A stretch of DNA of 64,000 nt, taken from Mesorhizobium tamadayense. Lineage in GTDB: Bacteria; Pseudomonadota; Alphaproteobacteria; Rhizobiales; Rhizobiaceae. Below are positions 51,271 to 59,069 of this stretch, piece by piece. The stretch lies in contig NZ_RQXT01000030.1 of NCBI RefSeq assembly GCF_003863365.1, positions 1 to 64,000 of the forward strand, in the 5' to 3' direction. Position numbers and translations under genes: made by a program. Below the pieces are notes generated by a model that searched no databases, was not told the origin of the DNA, and saw only the letters and a program-made list of their open reading frames with translations. Position 1 is the first letter of the stretch. Every line of letters starts with the position of its first letter.

Positions 51271-51507
51271 CGCGTCCCCAGCCGTTCTGTCGGGAACACT
51301 GCTGCCCGCACAAAGACGGCCCTTGTTCACGGTAGCGGCTTGGCAGTAAGCGCCCACTCTTCCTGCTTCCAAAGGCCGATCAAGCCCAAGGGCCCGACGC
51401 CTCCTTCCGGCTCGGGATCTGTTTCTATGGGACCGAGCGTCACCGTCCTGCTTCCTTGATCCCTTGCCTTCCCTTACAATCTCTTCCGGACACAGAGGAG
51501 TTCCGCC

Positions 51508-51708
51508 ATGAGCGAAGACGCCTTCAACATGTCGATCCGCAAGTTCCTAAAGGAAGTCGGCGTCACCTCCCAGCGCAAGATCGAGGAGACGGTGCGCGAA
51601 GGGCAAATCGGCGGCGAGAAGAAGAAGAAGTTGAACGTCCGCATGACGCTGACGGCGGAAGGCACCGGCCTCAACCACGTGGTGGACGGCGAGATCGAAC
51701 TTCCATAA
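51508..51708 (+). CDS. DUF6494 family small protein
   Basis: A 66-residue protein starting after GAGGAG: MSEDAFNMSIRKFLKEVGV, then TSQRKIEETVREGQI and a Lys-rich stretch before LNVRMTLTAEGTGL, ending VDGEIELP. The pattern matches the DUF6494 family of alphaproteobacteria. The function is unknown. It has its own spacer from the integrase (237 bases) and is probably expressed independently. Confidence 0.8.
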   Translation: MSEDAFNMSIRKFLKEVGVTSQRKIEETVREGQIGGEKKKKLNVRMTLTAEGTGLNHVVDGEIELP

Positions 51709-52045
51709 GCCAGGCGAAACGTCCGACGCGGCCGAAAGCGTCGAGACGGATTAGCAGTGACGCCAGCAAAGACGGGTTCACCCGCTTGGCATCGCCACCG
51801 GCTGGCACTGTATGGGCCGGCGCGCCTTCTTTCCAGAGCGTCCAGCCGCGGCCGGGCCGCTCGATCAACTCGTGGCCTTGCAGACGCGTGCGGTGCATGA
51901 GCTATGTTGGAAGTTGCGGCTGGAGCTTATTCTTCGAGCATCGGCAGATTGCAAACTTGCAACTGATTGCGCTGCTAATGCTCAGAACCATTGTGAGCTT
52001 TTCCCTCGCCCGTGGCCCTGCGCCCGATTGTCAGAAAGATTTTGG
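51709..52045. other. Convergent spacer, no supported gene
   Basis: The DUF6494 gene and the glucan-synthase gene converge here. Open frames are short and without domains. I could not find a strong hairpin by eye. Confidence 0.4.
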
Positions 52046-54046
52046 CTATGCGCGTTGATAGGCCGGCCCGAACGTCCGTGAGAACAGGCCGGCGGCCACG
52101 GTCCGCCGTCGAAGCTCCTCGATATCCTGCGAGTAGTCGCCGGTGTAGAGCTTAATGATCATCTGGTCGCGCGCCGCTCCAGTCAGATCGTAATGGAGAT
52201 GGCCATATTTGAGCGCGCCGGTATCCCGGCGCCTCCCCTGTGTGCGCCTGGTGACGACCCTGAGTTCCGCTTCGAAGGGCTCGACGCCGTGCAGCGTTAC
52301 TTCGACGACCTTGCCGGTCTCGACGTCGGTTCCGATGGGGATTTCGACCACGGCTTTGCCGAGCGTCAGGCTGACAGCCCGCCCGGCGATGCCGCCGAAC
52401 CGCGCCGGCTCATCCGCACGGAGGCTCTCGGAGGCGGGATTCGTCTTCTCGAAACAGATCAGCGCCGCAATCATGAGCACCACAACATTCACCAGTGCCC
52501 AATAGATTGCGACTGGCGAGAATTCCCCCGGAGGAATGCGCGCCCATTCCGGAATGATGTTGATCACAAGTCCGAGCGCAGTGGCCGCGATCAATATTGC
52601 CAGGCAGGCAAAGGTGTAGCCGTCGAATTTGTTGTCGACATTCGAGCTTCCCTTGGGTGTCACCCGAAACGGCCGCCCAAATGGCCGGATCAGGCTCGAA
52701 ATCACAGTCGGCAGCATCCGGAAGGTGGAGAAGGCGCCGACAGCGCTCGAAACCACCGGCAGATAGCGTGTCGGCGTGATCCAGTGCATCAGCAGGAAAT
52801 AGGCGACGAGAACAGGCAGCTGGTGGCTGACCAAATCGGCTACTTCCGTGAAGAAGAGCGGAGGATACCCCGTCCAGAAATACACTGCAGGGACGATGAG
52901 GATCGCCAAGCGCACGAAATACTGCACGAGCCAGCTCACGGGCAGGAACATGATGCGCTGGAACAGGCTGAGACCCGGACCGCGAAGGGGTCCGTTGTGC
53001 ACGAAAAGCGTCTGGATGCCGCCCTGGCACCAGCGTTGCCGCTGCACGAAATAGCCCTTCAGGTTTTCCGCGGCGAGCCCGATGGAAAGCCGCTCGTTGA
53101 GGTATCGCGTCTTGTATCCCCTGTTCAGCATCGTCAGGGTCGTCAGCAGATCCTCGGTGATCGACTCCGTCGGAAAGCCGCCGATTGCCTCCAGTGCCGC
53201 GCGACGCGTGATCGAGCACGAACCACAACAGAAGCTTATGTCCCAGGCATCCCTGCTGGCCGCCATCTCGTCGAAAAAAAGGCGCTGTTCATCAGGCCAG
53301 GACCGCTCCAGTCCGAGATTGATCTGGACGGGATCCCTGTTGAAGAAATGTTGCGGCGTCTGCACGATGCCGATGCCGGGATCGGTGAAGAAAGGCAGTG
53401 TGCGTCGAAGAAAGTTCCGGTGTGCCACGAAATCCGCGTCGAACACCGCAATGAACTCGCCATCGCTCACCGTAAGCCCGTTGTTCATGTTACCGGCCTT
53501 GGCGTGGGCATTATCCGGTCGGGTAACGTGGATTGCGCCCTTTTCTTCGCAGAACCGCCGAAGCCAATCCCGGCGCTGGTCGTCTAGCACGTATACCTTC
53601 AGCTTTTCCCCGGGATAGTGGAGGCCGAGCGCACCAATGATGGTTCGCTCGAGCACGTCCAACGGTTCGTTGTAGGTCGGGATGAAGACGTCGACTGTCG
53701 GAAGCTCTTGCCGAGGCCGGCGGAAGAAATCGCTTGCGAGCGCATCCGCTTGGGCGCTGCGGTCGACATACCGGCTCATGATGATGAGGAAGAGCGTTAT
53801 GTCGAAGAATGCGAGCAGTTCGATGCCATAGAGAAACCACACCCAGTAGAAATCGAGGCCATCACCGGGATAGGGCAGCACGGTATCGGTGAGACGCCAC
53901 CACAGATAGCGGACAGCGACCGCGAAAACGATTGCGCAGGTGACGGTGCGCGTCCAGGTCTGGTACCGCGACCAGCCTTGGACGAAGATGAGGAAGAAAG
54001 CCGCGACCAGAAAGGTCGGGGCCAGCACTACCAGATACTGAACCAT
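52046..54046 (-). CDS. bgsA: BgsA-like beta-glucan synthase, GT2 family
   Basis: A 666-residue inner-membrane glycosyltransferase of the cellulose-synthase type. N-terminal helices lead to the GT2 core with IPTYNEPLDVLERTI, VLDDQRRDWLRRF, the DAD-type metal motif AVFDADFVAHRN, the acceptor motif TESITEDLLTTLTML (TED) and QRQRWCQGGIQTL (QxxRW). Several helices follow, then a C-terminal cytosolic domain of about 115 residues without a canonical RxxxR...DxSxxG PilZ motif. This layout and the partner gene match Sinorhizobium BgsA, which makes mixed-linkage beta-glucan in response to c-di-GMP. Start: ATG 54046; a GTG at 54061 is the alternative. It overlaps bgsB. Confidence 0.8.
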   Translation of the reverse strand: MVQYLVVLAPTFLVAAFFLIFVQGWSRYQTWTRTVTCAIVFAVAVRYLWWRLTDTVLPYPGDGLDFYWVWFLYGIELLAFFDITLFLIIMSRYVDRSAQADALASDFFRRPRQELPTVDVFIPTYNEPLDVLERTIIGALGLHYPGEKLKVYVLDDQRRDWLRRFCEEKGAIHVTRPDNAHAKAGNMNNGLTVSDGEFIAVFDADFVAHRNFLRRTLPFFTDPGIGIVQTPQHFFNRDPVQINLGLERSWPDEQRLFFDEMAASRDAWDISFCCGSCSITRRAALEAIGGFPTESITEDLLTTLTMLNRGYKTRYLNERLSIGLAAENLKGYFVQRQRWCQGGIQTLFVHNGPLRGPGLSLFQRIMFLPVSWLVQYFVRLAILIVPAVYFWTGYPPLFFTEVADLVSHQLPVLVAYFLLMHWITPTRYLPVVSSAVGAFSTFRMLPTVISSLIRPFGRPFRVTPKGSSNVDNKFDGYTFACLAILIAATALGLVINIIPEWARIPPGEFSPVAIYWALVNVVVLMIAALICFEKTNPASESLRADEPARFGGIAGRAVSLTLGKAVVEIPIGTDVETGKVVEVTLHGVEPFEAELRVVTRRTQGRRRDTGALKYGHLHYDLTGAARDQMIIKLYTGDYSQDIEELRRRTVAAGLFSRTFGPAYQRA

Positions 54047-55257
54047 AGCCTCGTCAGCCACTGGGCCATTGTGAAGCTGCGCGTGTGGAAGCGGACCTGG
54101 ACCGACCGCCCGACATGGCAGAAATTGCTGTAGTCGGTATTGAGAGACGAGTTTGCGAGCGCCACCCTGATCCGGGCGTTGCGCCCTCTGCCGCTTGGAG
54201 GCATCGCCGCGAGTGTCGGCTCCTCTACCACCGCGGAATTGCCACGAACCGAAATGACCTCACCGTCAATGACATTATCAGTCCCGAGGATGCGGACCTC
54301 CGCGGCGCGGCGCGGATAGATCTGGTCGAAATCGACTTCGGGAACCAGAATATCCACGAAGAGGTCGCGGCAGTCGAGCACGCGCAGCAGTTCGTTTCCG
54401 GCGACGACGTTGGCTCCCGCAACGACGTTGTTACGCCAGATTACGCCGTTGAAGGGCATTGTCATGACCGCGCGTTCGAGACTGTCGACCCGTCGCGCCT
54501 CCTCTGCCAGCTGGTTAGAAATCTGTCCCAGGCGGGTGCGGCTTTCTGCGGCACGCGCATCGAGATCGGCGATCTGGATCGCCAACTCGTCCTGCCGCTG
54601 GTGCGAGTAAGGAACGTCGTTTTGCCCGTCCTCGAGAAAAACGCCTTGCCGCATCGCCTCCAACTGCCGCTCCAGCCGTTTCAGGGTCAGATTTTCGACT
54701 TCGACCTCCGCCGAGGCCCCGATCTCTGTCGCTTCCGCCTCGTCGACACTGCTCTGCGAAACGACGCCCCTCGCCATCAGCGTGGAATTGCGCCGGAGTT
54801 CCGCCGCACTCGCCGATCGTCGGGCAGCCAGCATCGTGATGCGTTGACGTGAAATCGCAATCTGCTGTTCGATGCTGTTGATCATCGCCTTGCTATAGGC
54901 ATCGAAGCGTCGGCCCAATCTGGCACGCAGCGCCTCCAACTCGCTGCGCTGATTTTCGAGCGCCCGCACCCGGTTCCGCGTGGTCTCCAGTTCCGCGACC
55001 AGCGATGTTTCCACGGCGCGATTCACCCGCTCGTTGCGGATGGTCAGCAGTGCTGCATCTTCCCGCAGGTGCGTGCCGGTTTTTGGCGGCGTCTGCAGCA
55101 CGGTGCCCTCAATCGGGGCCGAGATCTCGGCGAAACGCGCATTGATGGTGCCGTCGAGGCTGGTGTAGCCCGTGAGTCCAGGCAAGAGAGCAAGAACTGC
55201 GGCGGCCAGCAGCATGACTCCTACCGCAATTCGGACAAAGCGTTTGTTCCAGAACAT
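54028..55257 (-). CDS. bgsB: BgsB-like membrane-fusion protein
   Basis: A 409-residue HlyD-type protein: a short cytoplasmic end (MFWNKRFVRIAVG), one membrane helix, a lipoyl/barrel half (FAEISAPIEGTVLQTPPKTG), a long alpha-hairpin of about 190 residues (ELETTRNRVRALENQRSEL through LEEARRVDSLERAVM) and the returning barrel FNGVIWRNNVVAGANVVAG. In bgsBA operons this protein serves as periplasmic conduit for the growing glucan. It is the first gene of the pair; its 3' end overlaps the synthase start by 19-34 bases. Confidence 0.85.
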   Translation of the reverse strand: MFWNKRFVRIAVGVMLLAAAVLALLPGLTGYTSLDGTINARFAEISAPIEGTVLQTPPKTGTHLREDAALLTIRNERVNRAVETSLVAELETTRNRVRALENQRSELEALRARLGRRFDAYSKAMINSIEQQIAISRQRITMLAARRSASAAELRRNSTLMARGVVSQSSVDEAEATEIGASAEVEVENLTLKRLERQLEAMRQGVFLEDGQNDVPYSHQRQDELAIQIADLDARAAESRTRLGQISNQLAEEARRVDSLERAVMTMPFNGVIWRNNVVAGANVVAGNELLRVLDCRDLFVDILVPEVDFDQIYPRRAAEVRILGTDNVIDGEVISVRGNSAVVEEPTLAAMPPSGRGRNARIRVALANSSLNTDYSNFCHVGRSVQVRFHTRSFTMAQWLTRLWFSIW

Positions 55258-55730
55258 GGGCGCCTACAAAGCGATTTACCATCGTTGTTGGTGACGGCAC
55301 CCCACGCCCGATCGCTACCTTAGCGCGCGACCGTTAACAATAACACACCCGTTCATTGAGGGATCAGGGAGGGTTGGCCTATGCAGATGACCCTTTTCGA
55401 TGCGCCCTTGCGGACATCAGAGCGGTGTTGTTTCCGGACCACCTTCGGGAGTGGTTACGATCTGTGAGGTTGGAGCGGCAACCTCGACGTTTCGAGTGCT
55501 CAACGGTGCTGGCGGCCGGCGCCACTGGCAGGTGGGGTGACAAGGCGCGGATCGTTACGGTGGAACAAGAGACCCCCCGCGCCCTTAGAGCGGTTCACGG
55601 CTTGATGGAATCGAAGGGGATTCGGCGCAAAGCACGGCCGCGAAGGTCGCAGAAACCCGCCTGGAAGACGCGCTTGATGGAGACTGCCCCTGCCCTGATG
55701 CCGCCCGGCATGCCGCAGCGCCAGCCGACG
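55258..55730. other. Upstream region of the bgsBA-like operon, no supported gene
   Basis: About 470 bases hold only unsupported plus-strand frames. The promoter of the glucan operon should lie at 55260-55400, close to a T/A-rich stretch (AACAATAACACACC at 55334-55350), but I could not assign boxes. The rest is out-of-frame 3' sequence of the damaged PemK-like gene. Confidence 0.4.
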
Positions 55731-56161
55731 TCACGCCGTGCGCGACGTGCTGGTATGCGCTTGGCCTGTCGCGATGGCGACAAACCGGCGCTTGACCGCG
55801 GCAAAAACGCCGGCGGCAGCGGCCCGTAATAACCGCTCTCCGTCTCCACCGGCCGGATGTCGGGCCCCGGCCAGGCGAACCGGTTGCTTTCAGTCAAAAC
55901 GATCCACGACCGCTCACCGTCAAGCCGCAAGCGCAGCTTGACCGCAGCCGGGATCTCGATGGCATCAGCGGGATCGGACGGCGGCGTATGGGTGATCGGC
56001 AGGACCCGGACGACCGGCGAGCCGTCCTCCTGCATGGCGACCAGCGCCAGCACCAGGCAAGGCCGGTCCTTGTCGCCTTCTTCGCGACCCTCGCGGTGTT
56101 GCCAATGCCAGAGATAGGAATAGCGGAAGACGTGGCCGATCTTAATTTCAGCCGGCAGCAT
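55731..56161 (-). pseudogene. PemK/MazF-like toxin with a C-terminal frameshift
   Basis: The frame starts MLPAEIKIGHVFRYSYLWH and includes DKDRPCLVLALVAM, VVRVLPITHTPPSD and RSWIVLTESNRFAWPG, a PemK-like endoribonuclease fold found in proteobacteria. At about 55806 the frame slips in a run of five T; the next frame reads AAVKRRFVAIATGQAHTSTS and ends at 55731, the likely natural C-terminus. As read, the protein runs on for 46 unrelated residues. Its start lies eight bases after the antitoxin stop. Loss of the last helix may or may not kill activity. Confidence 0.65.
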
Positions 56162-56169
56162 TTTTGCCG

Positions 56170-56433
56170 TCAGGCTATTTGCGCCGGGGAGCTCGTCGTT
56201 GAGATGGTCAAATCCATTTCAGAAACTTCAACCGCAGCGATCTCGTCGGCGCTGAGTTCTGTTGTCAGCTCGACCCGGCGGTCGCGCTTCGACAGCCGGA
56301 CAAAATCCTCGTAGGCCAGCAGCACGGTGCGCGGGCGGCCGTTCTTGGTGATGATGACCGGGTCGCGGACCGCGGCATCCTGATAGGCCCCAAAATTTTT
56401 CGAGACGGCGGCGGCGGTGACGGTGGTGGTCAT
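56170..56433 (-). CDS. Phd/YefM-family antitoxin
   Basis: ATG 56433 (MTTTVTAAAVSKNFGAYQ) gives 87 residues; the long upstream frame overlaps the integrase gene and is not used. The Phd fold reads DPVIITKNGRPRTVLLAYED and RLSKRDRRVELT, ending in an acidic toxin-binding tail (ELSADEIAAVEVSEMDL). It lies directly upstream of the PemK-like gene and is divergent from integrase copy 2, 63 bases away, so antitoxin autoregulation could also influence the integrase promoter. Confidence 0.8.
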   Translation of the reverse strand: MTTTVTAAAVSKNFGAYQDAAVRDPVIITKNGRPRTVLLAYEDFVRLSKRDRRVELTTELSADEIAAVEVSEMDLTISTTSSPAQIA

Positions 56434-56496
56434 CGGCGATACGGGCTTTCCGGGCGTTCCGCAAGTTTCGGACGCCAGCCAGATGGAAACGAGCCA

Positions 56497-57669
56497 GTGA
56501 CAGGGCAGCTTGCCAAGATCAAGAATGCCGAAATCGTCGCGCGACGGGCCGAAGCCCTCGACGCGCTCGATTCCGTGCTGCCGTTCGACCGCCGCGATTT
56601 TCTGGCCGGGGTTCTGACCGACGACGACGTCGCAACGCTGCGCCATCTGGCCAAGGAAGGCATTGGCGCAAACTCTCTGCGGGCACTCGCCTCCGACCTC
56701 GGTTATCTCGAGGCGCGGTCGCTGGCCGCGACAGGTTTCTCTCTCCCCTGGCCGGCGCCGCAGGCGCTGCTGATCAAATTCGTCGCGCACCACCTGTGGG
56801 ACTTTGCGAAACGCGAAACCGATCCGGCGCACGGCATGCCGGCCGACGTCGCGGCGACGCTGAAATCGCAAGGGCTATTGCGCAGCGATGGGCCGCACGC
56901 GCCCGCCACAGTGCGCCGGCGGCTGTCGAGTTGGTCCACCTTGACCAAGTGGCGCGGACTTATCGGAAAATTCAATGCGCCGGGCCTGCAGAGCGCTATG
57001 AAACTGGCGGTGCGCGCCAGCGCCCGTCCGCGCGGCCGCAAGAGCAAAAGGGCGGTGACCGCTGATGTTTTGACTGCGCTCCTAAAAGCCTGCGCCGGCG
57101 ATCGCCTCGTAGACGTGCGCGACCGCGCCCTTCTCATCACCGCTTTTGCCTCCGGCGGCCGCCGCCGCAGCGAGATTGCTTCGCTCAGGATCGAGCAGAT
57201 CATCGAAGAAGACCCGGTGCCGGCCGATCCCAAAGCTCCCGACGGCGACAAACTCCCGTGCCGGTCGATCCGGCTCGGCCGGACAAAAACGACGCAGGCC
57301 GACAGCGACGCCTTCGTGCTGCTGGTCGGCCAGCCGGTGCTGGCCTTGAAAGATTGGCTCGAGCGGGCAGCGATCACGGAAGGCGCCGTCTTTCGTGGCA
57401 TCGAACGCTGGGGCAATCTCGAAAAACGCGCCCTGACGCCGCAGGCGGTCAATCTGATCCTCAAGCGCCGCGTCGCCGAGGCCGGCCTCGATCCGGCGGC
57501 GTTTTCCGCCCACGGCCTGCGCTCCGGCTATCTCACCGAAACCGCGCGCCGCGGCATTCCGCTGCCCGAAGCCATGCAGCAGTCACAGCATCGCTCGGTG
57601 CAGCAGGCGTCGAACTACTACAATGATGCCGAGCGGACGCTCGGGCGGGCGGCGAGGGTGATCATATAG
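56497..57669 (+). CDS. Tyrosine recombinase/integrase, copy 2
   Basis: A 390-residue protein starting with GTG 56497. From residue 16 on it is a close paralogue of the integrase at 50101-51270, sharing LDSVLPFDRRDFLAG, TDDDVATLRHLAKEGIG and most of the catalytic domain: Arg in GGRRRSEIASL, H-x-x-R in SAHGLRSGYLTETA, and Tyr in QASNYYND. Only the first 15 residues and scattered positions differ. All catalytic residues are present. It points in the same direction as copy 1, with the bgsBA-like operon between. Confidence 0.9.
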   Translation: MTGQLAKIKNAEIVARRAEALDALDSVLPFDRRDFLAGVLTDDDVATLRHLAKEGIGANSLRALASDLGYLEARSLAATGFSLPWPAPQALLIKFVAHHLWDFAKRETDPAHGMPADVAATLKSQGLLRSDGPHAPATVRRRLSSWSTLTKWRGLIGKFNAPGLQSAMKLAVRASARPRGRKSKRAVTADVLTALLKACAGDRLVDVRDRALLITAFASGGRRRSEIASLRIEQIIEEDPVPADPKAPDGDKLPCRSIRLGRTKTTQADSDAFVLLVGQPVLALKDWLERAAITEGAVFRGIERWGNLEKRALTPQAVNLILKRRVAEAGLDPAAFSAHGLRSGYLTETARRGIPLPEAMQQSQHRSVQQASNYYNDAERTLGRAARVII

Positions 57670-57751
57670 ATGCGGAGCATGATTTGATGTCGATGGCGAC
57701 GCCAGCCCGACACGTCGATCGCACGAGGGATTGACCGAGATGCCATTTCGC

Positions 57752-58156
57752 TCAGGTATTCGGTGTGATCAGTTTCAATGTTGGAAAATAGGTGCGGTAG
57801 CGGCCAACATCGCGAGTGAGCAGCGGCAGCCCGTTGACGGCGGCATGGGCTCCGATGAAGAAGTCGGGCAGCACGCCGGTGCGCGATCCGTCCGCCTTGC
57901 GGTACTGCTTAAATACCTTTCCAGCCAGAAATAGGGCAGCTCGTGGCATCGGAGCGATTTCGAGACCGGCTTCGTCAAGAAACGCGTCGAGATCCTCGAT
58001 GCGGTCATATCGTACGGCAAGCTCGGCATAGACTGCGTCGTTGATCGATAACGGCCCATTGAGGCTTGCCGCCTCAAGCTGAGCGATCGACCAATCCGCC
58101 CACTTCGGATCGTCAGTTACGAGGTCGAGCAGAACGTTAGTGTCGACGAGCGTCAC
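57752..58156 (-). CDS. PIN-domain ribonuclease toxin, VapC family
   Basis: A 134-residue PIN protein with the three acidic sites in MTLVDTNVLLDLVTDD, SINDAVYAELAVRYD and GVLPDFFIGAHAAVNGLPL, and the closing TRDVGRYRTYFPTLKL. It overlaps the antitoxin gene by four bases. The motifs are complete and the length is normal, so the pair is likely functional. Confidence 0.88.
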   Translation of the reverse strand: MTLVDTNVLLDLVTDDPKWADWSIAQLEAASLNGPLSINDAVYAELAVRYDRIEDLDAFLDEAGLEIAPMPRAALFLAGKVFKQYRKADGSRTGVLPDFFIGAHAAVNGLPLLTRDVGRYRTYFPTLKLITPNT

Positions 58157-58386
58157 GCTTCGCCGCGCGTCAGTGCCATGATCGCGTCGGTATCGAGCCC
58201 CTTGCCGGCATGGCCACGCAGCTTCGCAAATCGGCTCACGGGCTGCTTCTCGTCAGTGCGTGCAATTACCACGCTACCATCGGCGGCGCGGCGAAAATCG
58301 ACCGTACTGCCCGGAACGATTCCGAGAAGATCGCGGACCGGCTTTGGGATGGTCACCTGTCCCTTGGCCGTGACTGTAGTCGTCAT
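58153..58386 (-). CDS. AbrB/MazE/SpoVT-type antitoxin (VapB)
   Basis: A 77-residue swapped-hairpin AbrB protein: MTTTVTAKGQVTIPKPVRDL, then LGIVPGSTVDFRRAADGSV and a C-terminal toxin-binding helix ending ALTRGEA. It precedes and overlaps the VapC-type toxin. The region just upstream (58390-58440) contains AATACC and GGTATT repeats around 58401-58424 that could be the AbrB-type operator. Confidence 0.85.
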   Translation of the reverse strand: MTTTVTAKGQVTIPKPVRDLLGIVPGSTVDFRRAADGSVVIARTDEKQPVSRFAKLRGHAGKGLDTDAIMALTRGEA

Positions 58387-58562
58387 GTTCCCACCTCGGT
58401 AATACCAGTTTTCCAGTAGGTATTACTCGACAGGTCAAATTTCAATCCCCGGGTGGTCGAATTTCACCAAACGACGCGTGAGACGCCGGCACCCCTTCCT
58501 TGCTCACATATTGCATTTTTGGAAACCAGAATCGGCCCCTGCTCTCTCCCCGCCCGATCGCG

Positions 58563-58780
58563 GCGCCTCATCGGCTATGGGCGTTTCCTCAATGATCAGC
58601 TCAACGGCGCCCAGATCGACGCGCTAAAGGCCGCCGGCAGGATGAAGGCCGCCAAGGCGCGTGGCCGGCTGGGTCGGCAATCTGGGACTGCGCGAGCGGC
58701 GTCCCGATGGGCTCCGGGCAATGGCGGCGGCGCGCTAGCGCGCTTACCTCGGCGACCTCATCACCTCGGCGCAGACCTGA
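58563..58780 (+). pseudogene. Serine recombinase (resolvase/invertase), internally deleted remnant
   Basis: The plus strand reads LIGYGRFLNDQLNGAQIDAL, the opening of a resolvase (IGYARVST.DQ...), then jumps without transition to MKAAKARGRLG, part of the C-terminal linker, and in the next frame to GNLGLRERRPDGLRAMAA with LGDLITSAQT. The catalytic centre and most of the dimer interface are missing. The Ser position itself is replaced (GRFLN instead of ARVST). At least one deletion and one frameshift are needed. Confidence 0.6.
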
Positions 58781-59069
58781 CTGCCGACCGCGCGCCCGTT
58801 GAACAACCCTTAATTTTGCATGTGTTTTACTAGGGCAAAATGAAAATGCCTCAGAGCAAAGGACCCTCGCGCTGGAAGAGACAGGAATTTCAGAAATTGC
58901 TATCACCCTGGTCGTGCAACATTGACCGCCACACGCGGCTCGATCATTTCAGTAAGGCAGAGCCGCCGCGAGCTGATTGGAAGGGGCGATGAGCGGTCTA
59001 CACGGAATGGGACGATAGGGTACCGGAAGGCCCTGGTCTCTGAAACACTTCAATCGAAAGAGCACCGGA

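Noticed and set aside
52193..53587. A 464-codon plus-strand ORF
   Set aside because: Antisense to the BgsA-like synthase, whose GT2 motifs are complete.
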